From NCBI GenBank assembly GCA_030043595.1, contig JASHXJ010000523.1, forward strand, positions 1-15,897: 15,897 bases of DNA, in the 5' to 3' direction. The translations under genes and the position numbers were made by a program. The stretch's first letter is position 1; each line of letters opens with the position of its first letter. The notes beneath the pieces were generated by a model, which had not been told where the DNA came from, searched no databases, and saw only the letters and a program-made list of their open reading frames with translations. This stretch comes from Trebonia sp. Its GTDB lineage: Bacteria; Actinomycetota; Actinomycetes; Streptosporangiales; Streptosporangiaceae. Of this stretch, positions 1-6,267 are shown piece after piece.

Positions 1-188
1 AGTGCCGCGAGGCACTCCTCGAGCGCCCTGCGGGTAGGGTTCGCCGTCCGCGAGTACTCGTAGCCGCCCCGGGTGCCGCCCACGCCGTCCTGCTTGTAGG
101 TAGAGGTCTGGTAGATCGGCGGGACGACGGCGCCCGTGCCGGGGTCCGGCTCCTGGCCGGCGTGGATCGCGAGCGTCTCGAAGTTCAC
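1..188 (-). CDS. metB: Cystathionine gamma-synthase, N-terminal part (cut by window edge)
   Basis: Only the first 62 codons are present. They read MNFETLAIHAGQEPDPGTGA and continue through PPIYQTSTY and YEYSRTANPTR. These are hallmark N-terminal motifs of the Cys/Met metabolism PLP-dependent family, in which YSR and NPT contact substrate and cofactor. The enzyme joins an activated homoserine ester with cysteine to give cystathionine, or works in the reverse direction as a gamma-lyase. The PLP lysine lies outside the window, so the exact activity cannot be separated from cystathionine gamma-lyase. The GTG start at 188-186 overlaps the TGA of cbs in a GTGA junction. No clear ribosome site precedes it, so translational coupling to cbs is likely. 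Together the two genes form a transsulfuration operon. Confidence 0.88.
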   Translation of the reverse strand, partial: MNFETLAIHAGQEPDPGTGAVVPPIYQTSTYKQDGVGGTRGGYEYSRTANPTRRALEECLAA

Positions 189-1579
189 CGCGCGGCCCCC
201 GCGTAGAAGGAGAGGAGGTCCTGGCGGGTGAGCACCGCGGCGGGCTTGCCGTCTACGTGCACGAGCGCGGCGTCCGCCTTTTCCAGGAGCGCGGCCGCCC
301 GGCTCACCGGCTCGCCCTGCCCGATCAGCGGCAGCGGCGGCGCCATGAGGCTCTGCACCGGGTCGTGCGGCTGCGCCCGGCCCGACACGAGCGCGTCGAG
401 CAGGTCGCGCTCGTCGACGGAGCCCGCGACTTCGGCGGCCATCAGCGGAGGTTCCTGCCTGACGACGGGGAGCTGCGAGACGTCGTATTCGCGCAGCAGG
501 GCGATCGCCTGCGCCACGGTCTCATCCGGGTGCACGTGGATCAGCGCGGGCATCCGGCGCGCCTTGTCCTCTTCTTTCGCGGCCAGCAGGTCCCTGACCG
601 TCGGCTCACCCGTCTGGGCGCGCAGGAAGCCGTAGTCGGCCATCCACTCGTCGTTGAAGATCTTCGACAGGTAGCCGCGCCCGCCGTCCGGCAGCAGGAC
701 GACGATGACGTCGTCCTCGCGGGCGGTCCTGGCGACCCGCAGGGCGGCGACGACCGCCAGCCCGGCCGACCCGCCGACGAGCAGCGCCTCCTCGCGTGCC
801 AGCCTCCTGGTCATGAGGAACGAGTCGGCGTCGCTCACCGCGATCACCTCGTCGGTTATCTCGCGGTCGAAGGTGACCGGCCAGATGTCCTCGCCGACGC
901 CCTCGACCAGGTAGGGGCGGCCGCCACCGCCGGAGTAGACCGAGCCTTCCGGATCGGCGCCGATGATCTTCACCGTGCCGTTCGACACGTCCTTGAGGTA
1001 GCGGCCGGTGCCGGAGATCGTGCCGCCGGTGCCGATCCCGGCCACGAAATGGGTGATCCGCCCCTCGGTCTGCTCCCAGATCTCCGGCCCTGTCGTGTGA
1101 TAGTGAGCGGCCGGGTTGTCGGGGTTGGCGTACTGGTCCGGCTGCCAGCCGCCGTCCGTGGTCTGGGCCAGGCGGCGGGCGACGCTGTAGTAGGACTCCG
1201 GGTGATCGGGCGCGACCGTGCCGGGACAGACGACCACGTCGGCACCGTAGGCGCGCAGCACGCTGATCTTGTCCTGTGCCACCTTGTCCGGGCAGACGAA
1301 CACGCACCGGTAGCCGCGGTCGTTCGCGACAATCGCCAGGCCGACGCCGGTGTTCCCTGAGGTCGGCTCGATGATCGTGCCACCGGGCTTGAGCGCGCCC
1401 GTTTTCTCCGCTGCCTCGATCATCCGCAGCGCGATCCTGTCTTTCACCGAGCCGCCTGGGTTCAGGTACTCCACCTTGGCGAGCACGTCCGGAGTCCGCG
1501 CGACGCCGCGGGTCACGGACTTCAGCCGGACCAGTGGCGTACCGCCCATCAGCTCGGTGAGCGAGTCGTGCACCTGCAT
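185..1579 (-). CDS. cbs: Cystathionine beta-synthase with C-terminal CBS domain pair
   Basis: The 464-residue protein condenses serine with homocysteine to cystathionine using PLP. The fold-type II catalytic domain covers about residues 1-320. Lys46 in NPGGSVKDR is the Schiff-base lysine, TSGNTG (73-78) is the substrate loop, and GIGTGGT (181-187) binds the PLP phosphate. LPDGGRGYLSK lies near 296-306. A tandem CBS-domain (Bateman) region follows at about 343-462. Length equals that usual for actinobacterial Cbs. The ATG at 1579-1577 was chosen because GGGGAGG lies just upstream and the family starts here. The open frame extends further upstream, but only as antisense to the thiolase. The gene overlaps metB by 4 bp. 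A cysteine synthase is the alternative, but the CBS pair and the metB partner favour Cbs. Confidence 0.93.
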   Translation of the reverse strand: MQVHDSLTELMGGTPLVRLKSVTRGVARTPDVLAKVEYLNPGGSVKDRIALRMIEAAEKTGALKPGGTIIEPTSGNTGVGLAIVANDRGYRCVFVCPDKVAQDKISVLRAYGADVVVCPGTVAPDHPESYYSVARRLAQTTDGGWQPDQYANPDNPAAHYHTTGPEIWEQTEGRITHFVAGIGTGGTISGTGRYLKDVSNGTVKIIGADPEGSVYSGGGGRPYLVEGVGEDIWPVTFDREITDEVIAVSDADSFLMTRRLAREEALLVGGSAGLAVVAALRVARTAREDDVIVVLLPDGGRGYLSKIFNDEWMADYGFLRAQTGEPTVRDLLAAKEEDKARRMPALIHVHPDETVAQAIALLREYDVSQLPVVRQEPPLMAAEVAGSVDERDLLDALVSGRAQPHDPVQSLMAPPLPLIGQGEPVSRAAALLEKADAALVHVDGKPAAVLTRQDLLSFYAGAAR

Positions 1580-1672
1580 GGGTCCTCCCCCTCCGCTCAG
1601 GACAGACGTTATCGGCTGCCGCTCCAGTGTGCTGTTAACGTGTTTGTGACACGACATCAGGAGGCGCCAGTC
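1580..1672. promoter_or_regulatory. Divergent promoter region between cbs and thiolase, with inverted repeat
   Basis: This 93-bp spacer must hold the start signals for both divergent genes. An inverted repeat ACGTTA (1606-1611) and TAACGT (1636-1641) is spaced 30 bp centre to centre, about three helical turns, as expected for a pair of protein half-sites. GTTAAC (1634-1639) is itself a palindrome. Shine-Dalgarno sequences sit at both ends. No convincing -35/-10 pair with standard spacing was found on either strand, so promoter positions are not assigned. Confidence 0.35.
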
Positions 1673-2893
1673 ATGCCGGAGGCAGTAATCGTCGCAACCG
1701 CCCGTTCGCCGATCGGCCGGGCGTTCAAAGGATCGCTCACAAGCATCCGGCCAGATGATCTTGCGACGCAAATCATCTCGGCGGCACTGGCGAAGGTCCC
1801 GCAGCTCGACCCGGCGGGCATCGACGACCTCATGCTCGGCTGCGGGCTGCCCGGCGGGGAGCAGGGGTTCAACATGGCCCGCGTGGTCGCGATCCTGCTC
1901 GGCCTCGATGGCGTCCCTGGGACCACGGTCAACCGGTACTGCTCGTCTTCGCTGCAGACTACCCGGATGGCGTACCACGCGATTCGGGCGGGCGAGGGCG
2001 ACGTGTTCATCTCCGCCGGGGTCGAGTGCGTGTCCCGTGGAATCAACGGGACCAGCGATACGTGGCCGGACACGCAGAACCCGGTCTTCGGCCCGGCGCA
2101 GGCCCGCACCGTCTCGACCGCGGCGGCGGACTCGCCGTCCTGGCACGACCCGCGGTCGGACGGTGAACTGCCGGACATCTACATCGCGATGGGCCAGACG
2201 GCGGAGAACCTGGCAGCGCTGCGAGGCATCAGCCGGCTGGAGCAAGACGAGTTCGGGGTGCGGTCACAGAACCTCGCGGAGAAGGCCCTCGCGAACGGGT
2301 TCTGGCAGCGGGAGATCACCCCGGTGACGCTGCCGTCCGGCGAGGTCGTGTCCGCGGACGACGGGCCGCGGCCGGGCACGACCCTGGAGAAGGTCGCGAC
2401 GCTGAAGCCTGCCTTCCGCGAGCACGGGACGGTGACCGCGGGAAACTGCTGCCCGCTGAACGACGGCGCGGCGGCCGTGATCGTCATGAGCGACGTCAAG
2501 GCGGCGGCCCTGGGGATAACCCCGCTCGCGCGGATCGTCTCGACCGGGGTAACCGCGCTGTCGCCGGAGATCATGGGCCTCGGGCCGGTGGAAGCGTCCC
2601 GGCAGGCCCTGGCACGGGCCGGGATGGCGATCAGCGACATCGACCTGGTGGAGATCAACGAGGCGTTCGCGGCGCAGGTGATCCCGTCCTACCAGGACCT
2701 GGACGTCGACCTGTCCAGGCTCAACGTGAACGGCGGGGCGATCGCGGTCGGGCATCCGTTCGGCATGACCGGGGCGCGCATCACCACGACACTGCTGAAC
2801 AGCCTGCAGTTCCACGACAAGACGATGGGCCTTGAGACCATGTGCGTCGGCGGCGGCCAGGGCATGGCCATGATCTTCGAACGCCTTAGCTGA
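1673..2893 (+). CDS. Acetyl-CoA C-acetyltransferase (thiolase)
   Basis: The 406-residue thiolase interconverts two acetyl-CoA with acetoacetyl-CoA, or cleaves 3-ketoacyl-CoA in beta-oxidation. Family motifs appear in order. Cys90 in VNRYCSSS is the acyl-accepting nucleophile. NEAF (329-332), His361 in GHPFG and Cys391 in CVGGGQG complete the active site. GHPFGMTGAR in place of the common GHPIGASGAR is, to my knowledge, a feature of the actinobacterial FadA3-like branch. The ATG at 1673 follows AGGAGG with an 8-nt gap. The open frame reaches back to 1568, but that part is antisense to cbs. It is divergent from cbs, and M. tuberculosis likewise has fadA3 close to cbs and metB. Whether it is biosynthetic or degradative cannot be told from sequence. 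Confidence 0.93.
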   Translation: MPEAVIVATARSPIGRAFKGSLTSIRPDDLATQIISAALAKVPQLDPAGIDDLMLGCGLPGGEQGFNMARVVAILLGLDGVPGTTVNRYCSSSLQTTRMAYHAIRAGEGDVFISAGVECVSRGINGTSDTWPDTQNPVFGPAQARTVSTAAADSPSWHDPRSDGELPDIYIAMGQTAENLAALRGISRLEQDEFGVRSQNLAEKALANGFWQREITPVTLPSGEVVSADDGPRPGTTLEKVATLKPAFREHGTVTAGNCCPLNDGAAAVIVMSDVKAAALGITPLARIVSTGVTALSPEIMGLGPVEASRQALARAGMAISDIDLVEINEAFAAQVIPSYQDLDVDLSRLNVNGGAIAVGHPFGMTGARITTTLLNSLQFHDKTMGLETMCVGGGQGMAMIFERLS

Positions 2894-3030
2894 CCCGCTA
2901 CTGTCAGAGCGCCACAGCAGTCCTCTCCGGGATCAAACAGGACATTACGGGAAGGTTGCGGTTCGGGTCTTGTCAGGTGCCCTCCGGTGAGGCAGTCTCA
3001 TCTGATAAGCGGCTTCCCCTGGAGGTGTCA

Positions 3031-3264
3031 ATGTCGCTGACGCACACGCCCGACATGCACAAGAGCCTCATCGCCCGCATCCCCTTCGTAACGGGTCGCG
3101 AGCTCGCGGAGTGGTTCAGGCACCTGGAATCTGGTCCTGCCTTCCTGCGCCGTGACGAGCGGGCCAACTGGCTTGCCGACGAGCACGGAATCTGCGACCG
3201 CTACGCGACCGCCATCGTCCACGAGTACGAGATCCAGCGCCGTACCCGCCTGTTCAGCGCCTAA
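3031..3264 (+). CDS. Small DUF4287-like protein
   Basis: The 77-residue protein has GGAGG 5 nt before its ATG. The body includes IPFVTGRELAEWF, ERANWLADEHGI and YATAIVHEYE. This pattern, a tryptophan followed by Leu-x-x-Glu-His-Gly-Ile and then a helix with AIVHEY, resembles the DUF4287 family of small helical proteins of unknown role. No membrane segment, signal peptide or metal-binding cysteine pair is visible. A second ATG at 3055 (MHKSLIARIPF) is a possible shorter start, but it has no equal ribosome site. The gene follows the thiolase by 137 bp, so it probably has its own promoter, and a GC hairpin begins 9 bp after its stop. Family assignment is from memory of the pattern; function is unknown. 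Confidence 0.72.
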   Translation: MSLTHTPDMHKSLIARIPFVTGRELAEWFRHLESGPAFLRRDERANWLADEHGICDRYATAIVHEYEIQRRTRLFSA

Positions 3265-3272
3265 CCCCGCCT

Positions 3273-3290
3273 GAGGCGCGTGCGCGCCTC
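3273..3290 (+). terminator. GC-rich hairpin after the DUF4287-like gene
   Basis: GAGGCGCG (3273-3280) and CGCGCCTC (3283-3290) are perfect inverted arms starting 9 bp past the TAA stop. The arms are only 2 nt apart, so in practice a 6-bp stem with a 6-nt loop forms. There is no T-tract, which is common for GC-rich actinobacterial terminators. Confidence 0.5.
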
Positions 3291-3309
3291 GCCCGGCACG
3301 TCACCTCCT

Positions 3310-3332
3310 GACGGCCGCTCCCTCCGGCCGTC
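3310..3332. terminator. Second GC hairpin
   Basis: GACGGCC (3310-3316) and GGCCGTC (3326-3332) form a perfect 7-bp stem with a 9-nt loop. It could back up the hairpin at 3273 for plus-strand transcripts or stop minus-strand transcripts leaving the tRNA. No T-tract is present on either strand. Confidence 0.42.
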
Positions 3333-3386
3333 GGCCCTTCGGTCTTGCTCGTTCTTGCCTGCTCTTGCCGTCCGCCTGCCCCGATT

Positions 3387-3403
3387 GCCCGGCCTGCCCG
3401 GGC
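3387..3403. repeat. Small inverted repeat (hairpin)
   Basis: GCCCGG (3387-3392) and CCGGGC (3398-3403) form a perfect 6-bp stem with a 5-nt loop. It is one of several dyads in the non-coding stretch 3265-3520. Role is unknown; it may be chance in such GC-rich sequence. Confidence 0.3.
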
Positions 3404-3451
3404 ATGCTCCGGGCGTGTACGCGGGCACCGCGCATTTTCCTGAGTTTGCGA

Positions 3452-3487
3452 GTGCACCTGCAATGGCCACCGCAAATGCAGATGCAC
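3452..3487 (-). terminator. Imperfect inverted repeat downstream of the tRNA
   Basis: GTGCACCTGCA (3452-3462) and TGCAGATGCAC (3477-3487) are complementary at 10 of 11 positions, with a 14-nt loop. It begins 34 nt beyond the 3' end of the minus-strand tRNA. It is therefore a reasonable candidate for ending or processing that transcript. No T-run follows. Confidence 0.38.
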
Positions 3488-3520
3488 AGGCGTTTCTCTA
3501 AAGAGCTACTTGTAATGCGG

Positions 3521-3595
3521 TGCCCCCGGTCGGGTTCGAACCGACACTGCGGACCCTTTTAGGGGGCCGGCCTCTGCCCTTTGGGCTACGGGGGC
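3521..3595 (-). tRNA. tRNA-like gene with UAA anticodon (Leu by anticodon, atypical)
   Basis: Read on the minus strand, 75 nt fold as a cloverleaf. The acceptor stem GCCCCCG pairs fully with CGGGGGC, the discriminator is A, and CCA is not encoded. The T arm GTCGG-TTCGAAC-CCGAC is perfect. The D arm starts GCC and closes with GGC. The anticodon stem GGCCC/GGGTC (one G-U pair) encloses the loop CCTAAAA, placing UAA (3561-3559) as anticodon for UUA leucine codons. Three things are odd. Position 33 is C instead of the near-universal U. The variable region is only about 6 nt, whereas bacterial tRNA-Leu has a long variable arm. The acceptor and T-arm side resemble actinobacterial tRNA-Arg with a CCU or CCG anticodon. 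It may be a real but unusual tRNA, or a decayed copy. Confidence 0.72.
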
Positions 3596-3998
3596 GCCCT
3601 AATAGTAACCCGGATTCGTTTTCTATCTGGCAAAGCGGAACTACGGGGAGTCTTGTAATCGGCGACGTATTTTCCGGCTTATCCGCATTCCAGCGCGCAG
3701 CGCACGGAGAGTGATCGAAGCAAGATCAAGAAAGCGGAAGGTAACCGCCGGAATTTCGGGCCAGGAGGCCGTTCCCGCAGGTGGCACACGGCGCGCACGA
3801 GCCCCCGTGATGTCGCCGCGCAAGCCACACCAGAACGGCAACACTGGGCACAGGCCAGCATTCACGCAACCGAAACGTAACCTCACGGAGATCATCGCGT
3901 GCACTTGCTATGCGGGACCGCCGCTATCTGCTGCCCAAATCGGCACCGGAGCGAAGGATTTATGTGTGCATACGCCGCAAAATACGCGTTCAAACAGG
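3596..3998. other. Gene-free, lower-GC gap between tRNA and the udg gene
   Basis: About 400 bp without a supportable gene. Base composition is visibly less GC-rich than the flanks, with stretches such as GTTTTCTATC and AAAATACGCG. Short open frames cross it on both strands, but none has a ribosome site, codon bias or a recognisable motif. The longest (3711-4307, plus) gets its second half from antisense of the glycosylase gene. It may be decayed or transferred DNA next to a tRNA, but no integrase, att repeat or transposase remnant is visible. Confidence 0.5.
3602..3607 (-). promoter_or_regulatory. Possible -10 element for the tRNA
   Basis: On the minus strand TACTAT lies 6 nt before the mature 5' end of the tRNA, which would give an almost leaderless transcript. 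TTGCCA is found upstream, but the 20-bp gap is longer than the usual 16-19 bp, so the -35 is doubtful. Confidence 0.3.
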
Positions 3999-4823
3999 TC
4001 AGCTGTTGCTGTGAGATTCCCCCGCCGCCTGGCTCCGGGCGCGCGTGAAAACAGCGTCAAGCATCGCACCGGTGACCCGGCCGGTGAACGTGTTCTGCTG
4101 GCTGGGGTGGTAGCAGCCGAGGAGCAGCACCGTTGCCCCGGTGGCGTCGCGCAGTTCCGCCTCCGCTCCGTGCGCGAATGCCGGACGCGGCCGGGGCAGC
4201 GCGTAGCCCGCACCGTCAAGCACCGGCCACAGGGCCTGCCACGCGAACCCGCCAAGGCACACGAGCACGCGCAGGCTCGCGGCGACCATGCGCAGTTCGG
4301 CGGCTAGCCACGGCGCGCAGCGGTCACGCTCCCCGGGGGCGGGCTTGTTGGCCGGCGGGGCGCACCGGACCGCCGCCACCATCCGCGCGCCGATCAGCTG
4401 CTGGCCGTCGCCCGCGCGGACACTCTCCGCCCGGCTGGCAAGCCCGCACCGGTAGAGCGAGGCGAACAGGAAGTCACCGCTGCGGTCACCGGTGAAGATG
4501 CGCCCGGTCCGGTTCCCGCCGTGCGCCGCGGGAGCGAGCCCGACGATGAGGATCGACGGCGCCGGGTCCCCCCAGCCGGGGATCGGGCGTCCCCAGTACC
4601 GCTCGTCCCTGAAGGACTTGCGGCGGACAGCCGCGACCTCCTCCCGCCACTCGACGAGCCGCGGGCACGCGCGGCACACCGACTGCCGGGCGGTGAGCTC
4701 CGCGAGCGAGGGCGCTGCGCAGGCTAGGTCGCGGACGTCCGCGGCGCTGCGGGCGACCGGGGTCCGCGCATCCGCCGGGTCACCCGGCCAGCCGGTACCG
4801 GGCGCTACGCGGTCAGCGACCAT
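3999..4823 (-). CDS. udgB: Family 5 uracil-DNA glycosylase (UdgB-type, Fe-S)
   Basis: The 274-residue enzyme removes uracil, and in this family also other deaminated bases, from DNA to start base-excision repair. Motif 1 is GLAPAAHGGNRTG (95-107), with the family 5 alanine-rich loop in place of the Asp/Glu of other families. Motif 2 is CYHPSQQNTFTGR (237-249), with His239. Four cysteines fit the 4Fe-4S cluster: Cys50 and Cys53 (CRAC), Cys154 and Cys169. The ATG at 4823 lies inside the end of ppx, a 19-bp overlap, with only a weak ribosome site, so translation is probably coupled. The first 35 residues are variable and a later start is possible. It is the last gene of the eno operon, and no clear terminator follows. 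Confidence 0.93.
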   Translation of the reverse strand: MVADRVAPGTGWPGDPADARTPVARSAADVRDLACAAPSLAELTARQSVCRACPRLVEWREEVAAVRRKSFRDERYWGRPIPGWGDPAPSILIVGLAPAAHGGNRTGRIFTGDRSGDFLFASLYRCGLASRAESVRAGDGQQLIGARMVAAVRCAPPANKPAPGERDRCAPWLAAELRMVAASLRVLVCLGGFAWQALWPVLDGAGYALPRPRPAFAHGAEAELRDATGATVLLLGCYHPSQQNTFTGRVTGAMLDAVFTRARSQAAGESHSNS

Positions 4824-5758
4824 GCGATGCCGTCGAGGATGTCGTGTTCGCTGACCAGGACCCCGGCGAACCCGAACCGGGCCATGATGCGGTCAAGCAC
4901 GAGGGCACCGGCACCGATGACGTCCACCCGGCCGGGATGCATCACCCCGATGGCCGCGCGCTCGGCGCGGGTCTGCGCCAGCAGCTGGCCGGTGACGGCG
5001 TGCACCTGGGCCGCGGTTACCCGCGAATGGTGGATGCGGTCGGGGTCATAGCTGGACAGGCCGAGCGCGATCCCGGCGACCGTCGTGACAGATCCGGCCA
5101 GGCCGACCAGCGTCCTGGCCTGTCCCGCCGCCGGGATGCTGGCTGCCACCAGGTCGAGGGCGCGGTCGATGTCCGCGGTCGCCGCCGCCACCTCCGCCGC
5201 GGACGGCGGGTCCCCGTGCAGGTGCCGCTCGGTCATCCGGACACACCCGATATCTACCGAACGAGCCCCGGTGACTCCGCCAGGGCCGCCAAGGACGAAC
5301 TCGGTGGAGCCGCCGCCGATGTCGGCGACCAGGTACGGCGGCGGGCAGCTCGCCGCCCGGCCGGGCGGGCCGCCGCCGAGTTCCCGTGTCGCGCCGGTGA
5401 ATGACAGCCGGGCTTCCTCGTCTCCCGTCACGACCTCGGGCGCGACGCCGAGCACCTCTTTCACCCGGTCGACGAACTCCTGGGCGTTGTCCGCATCCCT
5501 GGTGGCGCTGGTCGCAACCATCCGCGCGGCGGCCGGCGACGCGCGGCTGATCAGGTCCGCGTACTCGCGCAGCGCGCCTATCGTGCGGTCCAGCGCCGCC
5601 TCCGACAGCCGGCCGGTCCTGTCCACGCCCTCCCCGAGCCGGACGATCTTCATGTCGCGGGCCACGTCGGTCAGCACCGCCCGTCCGGCATCGATGTCCG
5701 CGATCAGCAGCCGGATCGAGTTGGTCCCGCAGTCGATGGCGGCCACCCGGCGGATCAC
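4805..5758 (-). CDS. ppx: Ppx/GppA family exopolyphosphatase / pppGpp phosphatase
   Basis: The 317-residue protein belongs to the actin-like sugar kinase/Hsp70 ATPase superfamily, whose members remove terminal phosphate from polyphosphate or (p)ppGpp. AIDCGTNSIRLLIAD (about 7-21) is the first phosphate loop. GDEEARLSF (112-120) carries the catalytic Glu. DIGGGSTEFVLG (146-157) is the second phosphate loop, and an adenosine-type motif GLAGSVTTVAG lies near 219-229. It is a short, two-domain form close in length to M. tuberculosis Rv1026 and lacks the C-terminal HD-like part of the E. coli enzymes. The GTG at 5758 overlaps the TGA of the DUF501 gene (GTGA). An upstream open frame reaching 6181 is antisense/off-frame to DUF501 and is not used. 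Confidence 0.92.
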   Translation of the reverse strand: MIRRVAAIDCGTNSIRLLIADIDAGRAVLTDVARDMKIVRLGEGVDRTGRLSEAALDRTIGALREYADLISRASPAAARMVATSATRDADNAQEFVDRVKEVLGVAPEVVTGDEEARLSFTGATRELGGGPPGRAASCPPPYLVADIGGGSTEFVLGGPGGVTGARSVDIGCVRMTERHLHGDPPSAAEVAAATADIDRALDLVAASIPAAGQARTLVGLAGSVTTVAGIALGLSSYDPDRIHHSRVTAAQVHAVTGQLLAQTRAERAAIGVMHPGRVDVIGAGALVLDRIMARFGFAGVLVSEHDILDGIAWSLTA

Positions 5759-6267
5759 CGCGCCTCCCCGGGCGCCGGGACGCACGGGCCGCGTGACCAC
5801 CATTGTCCTGCCGCGGCCAGCGCCTCGCGCCCGAACACGTTCGCTCCCGGCGCCGCGAGTTCGTGGGCGGCGAGCGCGTGCAGGCACTTGACACGCGACG
5901 GCATGCCGCCGGCGCTCTGCGTCCCCGGCGGCAGCGGCTCCAGGCCCGCGTCCGCCGCGGCGGCCTCCCGCCGGGCGAGGTAATCGCGGTGCGCCTGCTC
6001 GTAGGCCGCTCGCGTCGCGGCGTCGGCAGCCAGCCGGGCGGTCATCTCCCGCATCATGCCCGCCGCCTCCAGGCCGCTGACCGCCGCGGTGGCCCGTGGG
6101 CAGGTGAGGTAGTACAGCGTAGGGAACGGGCTGCCGTCCGGCAGCCGCGGCGCGGTCTCCACCACGTCGGGCAGTCCGCACGGGCAGCGGTGCGCGATCC
6201 GCCGCAGGCCGCGCGGTGCGCGCCCGAGCTGCGCGGCGACGACTCGCGCGTCGGACCGGGTGATCAC
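5755..6267 (-). CDS. DUF501 family protein
   Basis: The 170-residue protein carries the DUF501 signature. Cys28 and Cys30 lie in RCPCGLPDVV, FPTLYYLTCP (48-57) follows, and GGMPSRVKCLHALAAHELA lies near 120-138. The four cysteines (28, 30, 56, 128) and nearby histidines suggest a metal or disulfide site, which is inference. The biochemical role is unknown, but the gene normally sits between the ftsB/divIC-like gene and ppx in Actinomycetota, as here. Start chosen: GTG at 6267, overlapping the TGA of the upstream ftsB-like gene in a GTGA junction. The open frame extends to 6447, but that part is off-frame to ftsB. The end is also a 4-bp overlap with ppx, so translational coupling on both sides is likely. 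Confidence 0.88.
   Translation of the reverse strand: MITRSDARVVAAQLGRAPRGLRRIAHRCPCGLPDVVETAPRLPDGSPFPTLYYLTCPRATAAVSGLEAAGMMREMTARLAADAATRAAYEQAHRDYLARREAAAADAGLEPLPPGTQSAGGMPSRVKCLHALAAHELAAPGANVFGREALAAAGQWWSRGPCVPAPGEAR

Noticed and set aside
257..1360. 367-residue plus-strand open frame
   Set aside because: It lies fully antisense to cbs, whose catalytic motifs are intact. The translation is Arg/Asp/Val-rich, as expected from the reverse strand of a GC-rich gene.
1580..2245. Long N-terminal extension of the cbs open frame on the minus strand
   Set aside because: This stretch is antisense to the well-supported thiolase, is Arg-rich without motifs, and the family start with a ribosome site is at 1579.
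3557..3563. CCU (Arg) as the anticodon of the tRNA-like gene
   Set aside because: The acceptor resembles tRNA-Arg, but placing CCU at positions 34-36 leaves the anticodon stem with mismatches (C-A, G-A). Only the UAA register gives a 5-bp stem and a 7-nt loop.
3641..3904. 87-residue minus-strand open frame in the low-GC gap
   Set aside because: No ribosome site, no recognisable domain, and codon use unlike the neighbouring genes.
3711..4307. 198-residue plus-strand open frame across the gap and into udgB
   Set aside because: No ribosome site or motif. The second half is antisense to the glycosylase, and composition looks non-coding.
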